NCBI RefSeq assembly: GCF_014635185.1
Contig: NZ_BMCM01000001.1
Coordinates: forward strand, 496,001 to 560,000
DNA: 64,000 nt
Direction of reading: 5' to 3'
Source: Microbacterium murale
GTDB lineage: Bacteria; Actinomycetota; Actinomycetes; Actinomycetales; Microbacteriaceae
Part shown: piece after piece, positions 7,642 to 17,012 of the stretch
Layout of the letters: the number at the start of each line of letters is the position of its first letter
Position numbering within the stretch: position 1 is the stretch's first letter
Program-made: the position numbers and the translations under genes
Notes under the pieces: model-generated
Told to the model about the DNA's origin: nothing
Databases searched by the model: none
What the model saw: the letters and a program-made list of their open reading frames with translations, nothing else

Positions 7642-9237
7642 ATGCACAGCAAGGCACGTCTGTTGGCAGCCGCATCAGCGGTGGTGGCGCTCACGCTCAC
7701 AGGATGTTCAGCAGGGGCGACGGATGATTCCGCCGACACGTCCGATCCGATCAGGTTCGCCGTCGAGCAGCCGGATTCGATGATCCCCGGCAATCAGTTC
7801 AGCTCGTACGTGATCCTGGAGTCGATCTTCGCTCCGCTCACACAGGTCGACGAGGACGGCGAAGTCTCGTTCGTCGCAGCGGAGTCCGTCGAATCAGACG
7901 ACGCACTGACCTGGACGATCACGCTCCGCGACGGCTGGACGTTCCACGACGGTGAACCCGTCACCGCGCAGGATTATGTCGACACCTGGAACTACGCCGC
8001 CTATGGCCCGAACGCCTGGGTGAACGGCCCCCAGCTGGCGAACGTCGCCGGCTACGCCGACCTGAACCCCGCCGAGGGCGAGCCGGTCGCGACCGAGCTG
8101 TCCGGGCTCTCCGTCGTCGACGATCGCACCTTCACCGTCGAGCTGTCGGCACCCGACCGCCAGTACCCACTGCAGCTCGGAATCGGCCAGACCGGCCTGT
8201 ACCCACTGCCCTCCGAGGCGCTGGACGATCTGGAGGCCTGGGAGCAGGCACCGATCGGGAACGGGCCGTTCGAGCTCGCGGACGGCTGGAGCGAGTCCGA
8301 CCCGATCGAGGCTGTCGCCTACGGCGACTACGCCGGAGATGCTCCGACGCTCGATGCCGTGACGTTCGTCCCGTACCTCGACACTGCGACTGCCTACACG
8401 GATGCCCTCGCCGGCGACATCGACATCGCGGCGATCGCCCCGGGTCAAGCCGTTCAGGCACGCAACGACTTCGGCGACAACGTCTACGAGCTCGACGCCC
8501 CCGGCGTCGACTTCCTCGGCTTCACGCTCTCGGATCCGCGCTTCTCGGATGTCCGCGTCCGCCAGGCGATCTCGATGGCGATCGACCGCGAGGCCATCAA
8601 CGACGCGGTGTTCGGCGGATCCCAGGTGCCCGCCAGCTCCCTCACCGCGCCGAGCATGCCCGGTGACCCAGAAGGCGTGTGCGGCGAGTACTGCGAATTC
8701 GACCCGGATGCCGCGAAGGCACTGCTCGAGGAGGCGGGTGGCTTCGACGGGGAGATGAAGGTGCACTTCGTCGCCAACTGGGGCCAGGAGGACTACTTCG
8801 AGGCGATCGCGAACCAGCTGCGACAGAACCTCGGCATCGAGGCGGTCGTCGCAAGCCCGTCCGCCGACTTCGCGGCCTTCACCGAACTGGTGCAGAACGC
8901 CACGACCGACGGGCCGTTCCGCGCCCGATGGGGCGCGCTCTACCCGAGCCAGCAGAACACGCTCACGGCCGTGTTCACCGCCACCGGCGAAGGCAACTTC
9001 GGCGCCGGCGGCTACAGCAGCCCCGAGGTCGACGAGCTGCTGCGCCAGGCGAACGCGGCGGACACGCTGGACGAGTCCCTGGCCGGATACGTGGCCGCGC
9101 AGGAGCGAATCCTGCAGGACTTCCCGACCGTGCCGATGTTCGGCAACCGCTACCTGTACGTGACCAGCGACCGCATCGCCGAGTTGCACACGAACGCGGG
9201 AGCGGTCGACACGGCCAACATCGCCGTCGCCGACTGA
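7642..9237 (+). CDS. ABC importer, oligopeptide-binding lipoprotein (SBP_bac_5)
   Basis: A 531-residue family-5 solute-binding protein. The signal peptide ends in the lipobox LTLTGC (Cys22), so it is a membrane-anchored surface protein. Family features include the RFAVEQPDSMIPGNQF start, TWTITLRDGWTFHDGEPVTA and IRQAISMAIDREAIN-like VRQAISMAIDREAIND. Start 7642 has AAGGAGG 4-5 nt upstream; an upstream in-frame ATG has none. It is the first gene of a six-gene import operon with an M14 peptidase, two permeases, a regulator and a fused ATPase, which points to peptides as ligand. Confidence 0.92.
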   Translation: MHSKARLLAAASAVVALTLTGCSAGATDDSADTSDPIRFAVEQPDSMIPGNQFSSYVILESIFAPLTQVDEDGEVSFVAAESVESDDALTWTITLRDGWTFHDGEPVTAQDYVDTWNYAAYGPNAWVNGPQLANVAGYADLNPAEGEPVATELSGLSVVDDRTFTVELSAPDRQYPLQLGIGQTGLYPLPSEALDDLEAWEQAPIGNGPFELADGWSESDPIEAVAYGDYAGDAPTLDAVTFVPYLDTATAYTDALAGDIDIAAIAPGQAVQARNDFGDNVYELDAPGVDFLGFTLSDPRFSDVRVRQAISMAIDREAINDAVFGGSQVPASSLTAPSMPGDPEGVCGEYCEFDPDAAKALLEEAGGFDGEMKVHFVANWGQEDYFEAIANQLRQNLGIEAVVASPSADFAAFTELVQNATTDGPFRARWGALYPSQQNTLTAVFTATGEGNFGAGGYSSPEVDELLRQANAADTLDESLAGYVAAQERILQDFPTVPMFGNRYLYVTSDRIAELHTNAGAVDTANIAVAD

Positions 9238-9274
9238 CCGGCGACTCACGTACCCAGGACGGAGCAGACAGACA

Positions 9275-10657
9275 GTGCACGACCCCGCGACGGCGCTCGG
9301 CACGACGGAGGACATCCTCCGTCGTGCCGGCGCGGTGCCCCCGCTGACCAGCATCCCGACGGTGGATGTCCTCAACGCCGACCTCGAACGCCTGCGCTCG
9401 GAGCACCCCGACCTCATCTCACGCGAACGCATCGGAACGAGCCGGCTCGGTGAGCCGATCTGGCTCTACCACGCGGGCACGGGACGCCGATCGGCGCTGA
9501 TCGTGGGCGGGGTGCATCCGAACGAGCCGATCGGTTCGCTGACGATCCTGCACCTGGTCGAGCAGCTCGTGACCGACAACGATCTGCGCATCGACTGCGA
9601 CACGGCGTGGCACATCGTTCCGTGCGCCGACCCGGACGGGATGCGCCTGAACGAGGGCTGGTTCGCCGATCCGTCCGACCGAAGTCTCTACACCCGCGAG
9701 TTCTTCCGCCCCGCACCCGACGAGCAGGTGGAGTGGACGTTCCCGTTCGCGTACAAGAACGCCTATTTCGACGCCATGATGCCCGAGACGGTGGCGCTCG
9801 CCAGGGCCATCGACCTCACCGCCCCCGACCTGTATGTGCCGCTGCACAACAGCGAGGGCGGCGGTGCGTACTTCTACTTGTCGCGCCCCGTGCCCGCGCT
9901 CTATCCGCTGCTGCACGAGATCACGGCATCCTGCGGTGTACCGCTGCACACCGGCGAACCAGAGGGTGCGCACTTCGCCGTCCTCGCCGACGCGATCTAC
10001 GAAATGGGCACGCTCCAGGACGCCTACGACTGGACCGAGGAGGCGGGCCTCGACCCGTACCCGCCGGGCAGCGCCGGCGACGCGTCGACCTCCTACGCCC
10101 GTCGCTACGGAACCCTCTCCCTCATCGCCGAACTCCCCCAGTTCGGTGACCCAACCGCCGATGACGCCTCACCGACCGATACGGTCCACCGCGATGCGCT
10201 GCGCCGCTGCGGCGAGCGCCTCATCGAGACCGGTCGCATCCTCACCGAACTCATCGCGACGGTCGACCCGTACGTGCGCATGGACACCCCGCTGCTGCGC
10301 GCCGCGCGCGTGTTCTCGCCGATGGCCACGGGTGCCGGCGAGGCGGATCTTCGCCGCGCCGATACCGAGGACGACCGGCTCGCCACCGTCGCGGAGCTCA
10401 CGAGTCTGGACGGAGTGGTGAATCTGCACCGCCTCCGGTGGGGCGGGATGCTGCGGCGCGCACTGTCCGCCGAGGTCGCCGCCGGCGTCGCCAGCCCCGA
10501 GGTGCGGCGGGCGGCAGCCGAGATCCAGGAGGTCTTCGACGGGTGGCTCGCCGAGGCGAGCGCGGGACGCGACGCGCCTCCGCTGCCGCTCGCGAAGGTC
10601 GTCGGCGTGCAGTACGGGGCGATCCTCGCCGCCCACGCACAGCTGGAGACCCGCTGA
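9275..10657 (+). CDS. M14-family zinc carboxypeptidase, cytoplasmic
   Basis: A 460-residue protein with a GTG start (GGAG about 10 nt upstream). The M14 zinc motif HxxE is VHPNEPIG (His81, Glu84); the third ligand is probably His191 in PLHNSEGGG, and IAELPQFG near residue 290 may hold the catalytic Glu. There is no signal peptide or membrane segment, so it acts inside the cell. Location between the binding protein and the permeases suggests it trims the imported peptides, for example a gamma-glutamyl, D-amino-acid or murein peptide. The C-terminal third is helical and not recognised. Confidence 0.82.
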   Translation: MHDPATALGTTEDILRRAGAVPPLTSIPTVDVLNADLERLRSEHPDLISRERIGTSRLGEPIWLYHAGTGRRSALIVGGVHPNEPIGSLTILHLVEQLVTDNDLRIDCDTAWHIVPCADPDGMRLNEGWFADPSDRSLYTREFFRPAPDEQVEWTFPFAYKNAYFDAMMPETVALARAIDLTAPDLYVPLHNSEGGGAYFYLSRPVPALYPLLHEITASCGVPLHTGEPEGAHFAVLADAIYEMGTLQDAYDWTEEAGLDPYPPGSAGDASTSYARRYGTLSLIAELPQFGDPTADDASPTDTVHRDALRRCGERLIETGRILTELIATVDPYVRMDTPLLRAARVFSPMATGAGEADLRRADTEDDRLATVAELTSLDGVVNLHRLRWGGMLRRALSAEVAAGVASPEVRRAAAEIQEVFDGWLAEASAGRDAPPLPLAKVVGVQYGAILAAHAQLETR

Positions 10658-11589
10658 TGCGGATGACACTGGGGATTCTGCAGCGACTGGCCGGTTTCGT
10701 CCTGGTCTTCCTCGGAGTGACCTTCATCATCTACGTCGCGGTCTTCAGCCTCCCGGGCGACCCGATCCGTGCGCTGGCCGGCGACCGGCAGCTCCCGCAG
10801 TCGGTGGTGGATGCCATCAACGCGAAGTACCTTCTCGATCAACCTCTGTGGGTGCAGTACACGAACTACCTCGGCAACCTGCTCCACGGCGACCTCGGAC
10901 TCGATCTCACCGGACGCACAGTCGCCGACAAGCTTGCGGCCCGGTGGCCCGTGACCATCACCCTCGCTCTCACCGCATGGACGCTTCAGGTGATCCTCGG
11001 CCTCGCGGTCGGCATCGTGTCGGCGCTCAAGAAGGGCACAGTGATCGACAAGGGGCTTCTCGTCATCACGATCGGTCTCAGCTGCATCCCCGTCTTCGTG
11101 CTCGGTATCACGGCGCAGATCATCTTCGGCGTCCGGCTGGACTGGCTGCCGGTTGCCGGCGTCAGCGAGGGATGGCCGCTGTCGTACCTGCTCCCCTCGC
11201 TCGTGATCGCCGCGATCGGCCTCGCCGCCGTGTCACGACTCGTGCGCGGCTCGATGATCGAGAACCTCGAGGCCGACTACGTGCGCACGGCCCGCGCGAA
11301 GGGCATCGGTGAAGGTCGCGTCGTCGGCCTGCACGTCATGCGGAACTCCCTCATCCCCACGGCGACCTTCCTGGCGACCGATCTCGGCTTCCTGCTCGGC
11401 GGCACGGTCGTGATCGAAGGCATCTTCAACCTTCCCGGTGTCGGGAATCTGCTGTTCACGGCGATCCGCGATCACGAAGCTGCGATGGTCGTCGGCGTCT
11501 CCACTGCGCTCATCATCATCTTCCTGATCACCTCGCTGCTCGTGGATGCGATTCACGCGCTGCTCGACCCGAGGATCCGACGTGCCTGA
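10657..11589 (+). CDS. ABC peptide importer permease, DppB/OppB type
   Basis: A 310-residue permease with six predicted helices. N-terminal TM1 (LAGFVLVFLGVTFIIYVAVF) precedes the DppB motif LPGDPIRALAG. The binding-protein-dependent EAA loop is about 205-235 (LVRGSMIENLEADYVRTARA with KGI). Its ATG overlaps the M14 stop (TGATG) and its stop overlaps the next permease start. It forms a heterodimeric pore with the following gene. Confidence 0.93.
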   Translation: MRMTLGILQRLAGFVLVFLGVTFIIYVAVFSLPGDPIRALAGDRQLPQSVVDAINAKYLLDQPLWVQYTNYLGNLLHGDLGLDLTGRTVADKLAARWPVTITLALTAWTLQVILGLAVGIVSALKKGTVIDKGLLVITIGLSCIPVFVLGITAQIIFGVRLDWLPVAGVSEGWPLSYLLPSLVIAAIGLAAVSRLVRGSMIENLEADYVRTARAKGIGEGRVVGLHVMRNSLIPTATFLATDLGFLLGGTVVIEGIFNLPGVGNLLFTAIRDHEAAMVVGVSTALIIIFLITSLLVDAIHALLDPRIRRA

Positions 11590-12502
11590 GATCCCTCCCA
11601 TCACCGCGAAGATCCCGGCGCCGAAGACGACGGCCGTCTCGCTCCCGCAGACGACGCGACCGTCGGCATGGCGGCTGCTGCTGCGCAGGCCGCTGTTCTG
11701 GGCGGCATCCGTCATCCTCTTGATCATGCTCGCCTTCGCCATCGCACCGGCAGCCTTCGCAGGGCTGTTCGGCAACGGCGACCCTCGCGCCTGTGACCTC
11801 GCGAACAGCAAGGTCGAATCGGCGCCCGGTCATCCGTTCGGCTTCGATCTGCAGGGGTGCGACATCTGGGCGGGCGCTGTCTACGGCGCGCAGGCGTCGA
11901 TCACGGTCGGTCTCCTCGCCACCGGGATCGCCCTCGCCATCGCCCTCGTGATGGGCCTGCTCGCCGGTATGGGCGGCCGCATCGCCGATTGGATCGTCTC
12001 GCGCCTGACCGAGGTCTTCCTCGGCTTCCCCTTCCTGCTGGCGGCGATCGTCGTGCTCAACATGTTCGGCACCCGCAACGTGCTCACGGTCGGCATCGTG
12101 CTGGGCGTCTTCGGATGGCCGATGATGGCGAGGCTGATGCGCGCGTCCGTGCGGTCGGTCACGAAGGCCGACCACGTGCTCGCCGCTCGCACCATGGGTC
12201 TCGGCATCGGGCGCATCATCGCCCGCTACGTCGTGCCGAACGCCGTGCAGCCCGTGATGCTGATGGCGACGCTCACGATCGGCGGCGTCATCGTGGCGGA
12301 GAGCACGCTCACCTATCTCGGCATCGGACTCTCGTCACCGGCGATCTCCTGGGGTCTGCAGATCGCCGCCGGCTCCCGGGTGTTCCAGACGGCGCCTCAT
12401 GTGCTCGTGCTGCCCAGCATCATGCTGGCCATCACCGTGCTCGCCGTCGTCGCGCTCGGTGAGGAGCTGCGCACGGTCTTCGATCCGCGTGAGCGTCGAT
12501 GA
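11582..12502 (+). CDS. ABC peptide importer permease, DppC/OppC type
   Basis: A 306-residue permease with a GTG start inside the 3' end of the DppB-type gene. The DppC signature runs from PFGFDLQGCDIWAGAVYGAQ (TM1-TM2 region) to the EAA loop MRASVRSVTKADHVLAARTM with GLG. The C-terminal VVALGEELRTVFDPRERR is typical. An extended basic, Pro-rich cytoplasmic N-terminus precedes TM1. It partners the upstream permease and the fused ATPase downstream. Confidence 0.92.
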   Translation: MPEIPPITAKIPAPKTTAVSLPQTTRPSAWRLLLRRPLFWAASVILLIMLAFAIAPAAFAGLFGNGDPRACDLANSKVESAPGHPFGFDLQGCDIWAGAVYGAQASITVGLLATGIALAIALVMGLLAGMGGRIADWIVSRLTEVFLGFPFLLAAIVVLNMFGTRNVLTVGIVLGVFGWPMMARLMRASVRSVTKADHVLAARTMGLGIGRIIARYVVPNAVQPVMLMATLTIGGVIVAESTLTYLGIGLSSPAISWGLQIAAGSRVFQTAPHVLVLPSIMLAITVLAVVALGEELRTVFDPRERR

Positions 12503-12539
12503 GAGTGGGATGCTGATGACGCAGAAGAAGGGATCGAAC

Positions 12540-13073
12540 ATGGCGGAAGAAGCCCCGGAGCAGATCGACAAGCGCGTGCAGATCGATGAGCGCGAGGAGT
12601 ACCGGCGACAGTTCGCCGAGGAGATCAGCCTGATCTGGGAGATGACCGGCACCTCGCGCATGGACGGCCGCGTGCTCGGCTATCTGATGATCATGGATCA
12701 GCCGTACATCTCATCGGCCGATCTCGCCGAGGCGCTCAGCGCCAGCACGGGGGCGGTGTCGATGGCGACCAGGCGCCTGATCGACACCAATTACATCCGC
12801 CGCCACTCCGTGCCAGGCGACCGCAGCCATTACTTCAAGGCGGAAGAAGACCCGTGGGGAAGCTTCCTCGCGAACGAGCGCCGCTACTTCGACCGGCATA
12901 TCGCCTCGATCGACTCGGCGCTGAGCTGGTTGGGTCCGGAGGAGGCGGAGGCTCGCATCCGCCTCACGAACGGACGCGACTACCTGGAGTGGATACAGGA
13001 GTACCACCACAAGATGCTCGGTGACTGGCGAGAGCACAAGCGCGCCCGTGATGCGGGCGAGAAGAAGGCATGA
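12540..13073 (+). CDS. GbsR/MarR-like transcriptional regulator
   Basis: A 177-residue protein with a winged helix at about 30-95: SRMDGRVLGYLMIMDQPYIS, ADLAEALSASTGAVSMATRR and LIDTNYIRRHSVPGDRSHYF. This is the GbsR-type arrangement, with a C-terminal four-helix region ending in a basic tail. Start 12540 follows GAAGGGA; an in-frame ATG at 12516 is the alternative. It sits inside the peptide operon between permease and ATPase, and its stop overlaps the ATPase start, so its level follows that of the transporter. It probably binds the palindrome at 7513-7536. Confidence 0.82.
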   Translation: MAEEAPEQIDKRVQIDEREEYRRQFAEEISLIWEMTGTSRMDGRVLGYLMIMDQPYISSADLAEALSASTGAVSMATRRLIDTNYIRRHSVPGDRSHYFKAEEDPWGSFLANERRYFDRHIASIDSALSWLGPEEAEARIRLTNGRDYLEWIQEYHHKMLGDWREHKRARDAGEKKA

Positions 13074-14722
13074 ACATGACCGCGCCGAGCAGCGAACCGA
13101 TCCTCAGCATCCGGGATCTGCGCGTGCATTTCGGCACCCGCGATCCGATCGAGGTCGTGCACGGCCTCGATCTCGACATCGCACCAGGCGAGGTCGTGGC
13201 GGTCGTCGGCGAGTCCGGTTCCGGCAAGTCCGTGACCGCTCTGTCTGTGATCGGCCTCCTACCGGAGAACGCCCACGCCACGGGATCGGTGAAACTGCAC
13301 GGCCGCGAGCTCATCGGCCTGAAACCGGCAGATCTGCGTCGCATCCGCGGAGCCGAGGTCGCGCTGATCTCGCAGGATCCCGTCGCCTCACTGAACCCGG
13401 TGTTCACGATCGGCTTCCAGGTCGTCGAGGCGGTGCGCGCGCACAGCCACGGGCTCAGCGCCGGCGCCGCACGCCGACGCGCGATCGAGTTGCTCGAGCT
13501 GGTCGACATCCCCGATCCCGCCCGGCGCATGAAGCAGTACCCGCATGAGCTCTCCGGCGGACAATGCCAGCGCGTCGGCATCGCCATGGCGCTGGCATCC
13601 GATCCTCAGCTTCTCATCGCCGATGAACCGACCACCGCGCTGGACGTCACGGTGCAGGCGGAAGTGCTCGATGTGCTCGCCCGTCTCGGTCGCCGCGACG
13701 GTCGTGCTGTGCTGCTCATCACGCACGACATGGGCGTCGTCGCCGAACTCGCCGATCGCGTCGTCGTCATGCGCGAGGGCGAACTCGTCGAACAGGGTTC
13801 AGTGCGCGGCGTGCTGCTGCAGCCGACCGCGGCGTACACGAAGCAGCTGCTCAGCGCCGTACCACGCATCGGCGAGCGCCCCACGGTGACCGAATCCGAG
13901 ACCGAAGCCCCGCTCGTGCTCGATGTCACCGATCTGGAAGTCACCTATGGCGGACGCCTCCGCGGCCTCTTCCGCGCTGTCGAGGGCGTCAGCCTGCAGG
14001 TGCGCAGGGGCGAGATCCTCGGGTTGGTCGGCGAGTCCGGCAGCGGCAAGTCGACCATCGGCCGTGCGATCATCGGCGCGGCTCCTGTGACCGGCGGCTC
14101 CATCGTCGTCGACGGCATCGACATGCGCGCGGCGAGCAGAGCGGTGCGCAGAGAAACACGGCGACGAATCGGTGTCGTGTTCCAGAACCCTGCGCTCTCG
14201 CTCAATCCCCGCTACACCGTGCGGCAGAGTGTTGAGGAGCCGCTTGCCGCGATCAAGGGGCTGCGCGGCAGCGAGCTCAGCGATCACGTGGATGCGCTCC
14301 TCGACTCGGTCGGCCTCTCCGATCGTGCCGGACGCTACTCGCATGAGCTCTCCGGCGGGCAGAAGCAGCGCGTGGCGATCGCGCGCGGAGTGGCGCTGGA
14401 TCCGGCCCTGCTCATCGCCGACGAGCCGACGAGCGCGCTGGACGTGTCGGTGCAGGCCCAGGTGCTCGACGTGTTCCGCGAACTGCAGGAGCGACTGAAA
14501 TTCGCATGCGTGTTCATCAGCCATGACCTGGCTGTCATCGATGAGCTGTGCGACAGCGTGACGGTGCTGCGCCGCGGTGCGGTCGTCGAGTCGGGTTCGC
14601 GCGCGCAGGTGCTGCAGCATCCGACCGACGACTACACGCGCAGGCTGTTGGCGGCGGCGCCGGTGCCCGATCCCGACGTGCAGCAGGAGCGCAGGGCCGC
14701 ACGGTTGGCTGCCACCGTCTGA
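13070..14722 (+). CDS. ABC peptide importer ATPase, fused DppD-DppF
   Basis: A 550-residue protein carrying two complete ATP-binding domains, replacing the usual separate DppD and DppF subunits. Domain 1 has Walker A VVGESGSGKS (Lys53) and signature LSGGQCQRVGIAMAL; domain 2 begins near residue 285 with Walker A LVGESGSGKST and signature LSGGQKQRVAIARG, each with Walker B and His switch. It overlaps the regulator stop (ATGA) and ends the importer operon. Such fusions are frequent in Actinobacteria. Confidence 0.94.
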   Translation: MNMTAPSSEPILSIRDLRVHFGTRDPIEVVHGLDLDIAPGEVVAVVGESGSGKSVTALSVIGLLPENAHATGSVKLHGRELIGLKPADLRRIRGAEVALISQDPVASLNPVFTIGFQVVEAVRAHSHGLSAGAARRRAIELLELVDIPDPARRMKQYPHELSGGQCQRVGIAMALASDPQLLIADEPTTALDVTVQAEVLDVLARLGRRDGRAVLLITHDMGVVAELADRVVVMREGELVEQGSVRGVLLQPTAAYTKQLLSAVPRIGERPTVTESETEAPLVLDVTDLEVTYGGRLRGLFRAVEGVSLQVRRGEILGLVGESGSGKSTIGRAIIGAAPVTGGSIVVDGIDMRAASRAVRRETRRRIGVVFQNPALSLNPRYTVRQSVEEPLAAIKGLRGSELSDHVDALLDSVGLSDRAGRYSHELSGGQKQRVAIARGVALDPALLIADEPTSALDVSVQAQVLDVFRELQERLKFACVFISHDLAVIDELCDSVTVLRRGAVVESGSRAQVLQHPTDDYTRRLLAAAPVPDPDVQQERRAARLAATV

Positions 14723-14847
14723 CGCCGCATCCCGCCGTAAGTGGTTCGTCATTCTGCGTCATCCGGAATATGCGCGCGCATGGAGAGGTTAGCGTAGGAG
14801 CAACGCGGACAACGGGGTCGGCCCAGATTCTGACTCCGAAAGGCACC

Positions 14848-15435
14848 ATGAGCACGTCCACCATCGAGCGCAACGCTGAGACATCCGTACCCGTCCTCGA
14901 CATCCTCTCGGCCCGCTGGAGCCCCCGTGCCTTCGAGGCCGAGACCCCGATCGACGAGGACAAGCTCGCCTCTGCGTTGGAGGCCGCTCGCTGGTCACCC
15001 TCCGCGAGCAACACCCAGCCGTGGCGTTTCATCGTCGCCCGACGTGGCACTGAACTGCACGCGAAGATCGACGCGGCGCTGATGGGCTTCAACCGCGAGT
15101 GGGCCGGCAGGGCCGCCGTGCTGATCGCCGCGTTCGCGGAGCAGACGGATGCTGACGGCAACCCCCGCCCCTGGGCGCAGTACGACCTCGGCCAGGCCGT
15201 GGCCCACCTCTCCGTGCAGGCTCATTCCGACGGGCTCTTCGTGCACCAGATGGGTGGCGTCGAGCGCGATCGGCTCGCCGAGCTCCCCGGCGTCGAAGAC
15301 CGCTTCGCGCCGATCTCGGTTATCGCCCTCGGCGAGCTCGGTGACCCATCGGCGCTGTCCGAGAAGCTGCAGCAGCGCGAGGTCGCGCCGCGCACACGGC
15401 GTTCGCTCGCGGAGACCGTGATCGCGTCGGCCTGA
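14848..15435 (+). CDS. Nitroreductase-family FMN oxidoreductase
   Basis: A 195-residue nitroreductase-fold protein: FMN phosphate contacts in SARWSPRAFEAE, the family motif EAARWSPSASNTQPWRFIVA, and GVERDRLAELPGVEDRFAPI toward the C-terminus with a GELGDPSALSEKL tail typical of the short subgroup. It reduces nitro or quinone compounds with NAD(P)H. The start at 14848 begins at the conserved part; a TAGCGT -10 box at 14790-14795 implies a leader of about 50 nt. Monocistronic. Confidence 0.88.
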   Translation: MSTSTIERNAETSVPVLDILSARWSPRAFEAETPIDEDKLASALEAARWSPSASNTQPWRFIVARRGTELHAKIDAALMGFNREWAGRAAVLIAAFAEQTDADGNPRPWAQYDLGQAVAHLSVQAHSDGLFVHQMGGVERDRLAELPGVEDRFAPISVIALGELGDPSALSEKLQQREVAPRTRRSLAETVIASA

Positions 15436-15476
15436 AGTCCCGGGCTGGGCGCTTCGGCATCGCCACGGGTCGTTGC

Positions 15477-15522
15477 GCGAGCGGAGCGAGTCGAAACGGG
15501 TGAGCGAGCGGAGCGAGTCGAA
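15477..15522. repeat. Two direct copies of a 19-bp repeat
   Basis: GCGAGCGGAGCGAGTCGAA occurs at 15477-15495 and 15504-15522 with a 27-bp period, between the nitroreductase stop and the convergent TetR stop. Purine-rich tandem units of this type are often seen at gene ends in this group; no function is evident. Confidence 0.7.
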
Positions 15523-15528
15523 GCCGCT

Positions 15529-16155
15529 TCAGTGCGTGCGCAACCCGTCCAGCGCGACGGCGAGCACGTCGTCCGCCAGTTCGGCTGCACCCTCCGGGCC
15601 TGTCGGCCGGTACCACTCGACGATCGAGTTGACCATGCCGAACAGCAGCCTCGTGGCGACGGATGCACCGATATCGGCGCGTACGGAACCCTCGGCCTGA
15701 GCGGCCCGCACCAGTACTGTCACCTGGTCATCGAAGGCACGCCGCCGCTCGAGCGCCGCGCGTTCGACGTCGCTGTTGCCGCGCACCCGCAGCAGCAGCG
15801 TCACGAATGCGAGCTTGTCGACGAGAACCCGCACGGCGCCGCGCAGCACGTGCTCGAGCCGATCCCCCGCCGGTCCAACGGTGGCGCCCGGCTCATGCAG
15901 CACGGCTTCCAACGACCCCATCGCCTCGTCGAGGGCGAGTTCGAGCAGGCGCTCCTTCGACGCGTAGTGGTGGTACAGCGCGGACTTCGAGAGGCCGAGG
16001 CGCTCGGCGAGCGACGACACCGAAGTCGCGTCGTACCCGTGCTCGATGAACACCTGCACGGCGATCTCGAGGATCTGCCGCTGGTCATAGCCGGGGCGCC
16101 CACGGCGCACAGCGGGCACCGACACCACGGCGTCTTCGGACGATGACACTGACAC
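15529..16155 (-). CDS. paaR: TetR-family repressor of phenylacetate catabolism (PaaR-type)
   Basis: A 208-residue TetR protein with a GTG start preceded by GGAG. The HTH lies at about 20-65 (RGRPGYDQRQILEIAVQVFI, SSLAERLGLSKSALYHHYAS, KERLLE). The ligand-binding domain contains the TetR_C-type segment with LLFGMVNSIVEWYRPTGPEG seen in FadR/PaaR-like members. It is divergent from paaF-paaH-paaZ; identical-pattern operators occur in its own intergenic region (16211-16230) and ahead of paaABCDE (25847-25870). A CoA thioester such as phenylacetyl-CoA is the probable inducer, by analogy. Confidence 0.82.
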   Translation of the reverse strand: MSVSSSEDAVVSVPAVRRGRPGYDQRQILEIAVQVFIEHGYDATSVSSLAERLGLSKSALYHHYASKERLLELALDEAMGSLEAVLHEPGATVGPAGDRLEHVLRGAVRVLVDKLAFVTLLLRVRGNSDVERAALERRRAFDDQVTVLVRAAQAEGSVRADIGASVATRLLFGMVNSIVEWYRPTGPEGAAELADDVLAVALDGLRTH

Positions 16156-16210
16156 GCGCTCCAGTCTGACACCAGCGATTGCCGACGCCGCGCAAGCTTG
16201 GCATAATAAT

Positions 16211-16230
16211 TACTGAACGATCGGTCAGCA
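16211..16230. promoter_or_regulatory. PaaR/TetR operator upstream of paaF
   Basis: TTACTGAACGATCGGTCAGC matches the second site at 25847-25870 in the core TTACTGAACGnnCGGTCAG and carries the TetR-type ACCGATCG/CGATCGGT palindrome centre. It lies between the divergent tetR and paaF genes and overlaps an AT-rich promoter segment (GCATAATAAT). Confidence 0.75.
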
Positions 16231-16268
16231 ACTGACGATACCGCCAGACGACGCAGTCGGGAGCGCGC

Positions 16269-17012
16269 ATGAACGAGGAGCCTCTCGTCATCGATCGCAG
16301 CCCCGACCGCGTCGTCGTCCGGCTGAACCGTCCCGACAAGCGCAACGCGATCGACCGCGAGATGATCGACGCCCTGCACACACTGTGTGCCGAGCTCGAG
16401 GTCGAACCGCGCATCCTGATCCTCACCGGTGTCGACGGCGTGTTCGCGGCCGGCGCCGACATCACCCAGTTGCGCGCCCGCCGCGCCGAAGACGCCCGCC
16501 GCGGTATCAACGCCCTGGCGTTCATCCGCATCCACGAACTGCCCATGCCCGTGATCGCCGCGATCGACGGTTACGCACTCGGTGGTGGCGCCGAGCTCGC
16601 GTATGCGGCGGACATCCGCCTGGCCACGCCGGCGCTGAAGATCGGCAACCCCGAGACCGGTCTCGGCATCATGGCCGCGGCCGGAGGCACCTGGCGACTG
16701 CGCGAGATCGTCGGCGACGCGCTGGCGAGCGAGATGCTGCTCACCGGACGACTGCTCACGGCAGACGAGGCGCTGGGCGCCGGCCTGGTCTCCGGCATCC
16801 ATCCGGCATCCGAACTGATGACGACCGCGCATGCGATCGCGGATCGCATCGCCGCGAACGATCCGCTCGCCACCCAGCACACCAAACGGGCCATGCGTGC
16901 ACCGCGTGCGGCGCATCCCGACATCGACGGCGAGCTGCAGGCCGAGCTGTTCGAGAGCCCGGAGAAGATGCGCCGGATGACCGAGTTCCTGGAGAGGCGA
17001 GGTCGTCGATGA
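16269..17012 (+). CDS. paaF: Enoyl-CoA hydratase/isomerase, PaaF-type
   Basis: A 247-residue crotonase: N-terminal VRLNRPDKRNAIDREMID, oxyanion-hole GVDGVFAAGADI (first loop) and YALGGGAELAYAADIRLA (second loop), with Glu in NPETGLGIMAAAGGTWRL. In the pathway PaaF hydrates 2,3-dehydroadipyl-CoA to 3-hydroxyadipyl-CoA. Its stop overlaps the start of paaH, and the pair is followed by paaZ. Assignment as PaaF rather than PaaG rests on being next to paaH. Confidence 0.85.
   Translation: MNEEPLVIDRSPDRVVVRLNRPDKRNAIDREMIDALHTLCAELEVEPRILILTGVDGVFAAGADITQLRARRAEDARRGINALAFIRIHELPMPVIAAIDGYALGGGAELAYAADIRLATPALKIGNPETGLGIMAAAGGTWRLREIVGDALASEMLLTGRLLTADEALGAGLVSGIHPASELMTTAHAIADRIAANDPLATQHTKRAMRAPRAAHPDIDGELQAELFESPEKMRRMTEFLERRGRR

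Noticed and set aside
15477-15522. CRISPR-like short repeats
   Set aside because: Only two purine-rich copies with an 8-bp gap and no cas genes; not an array.
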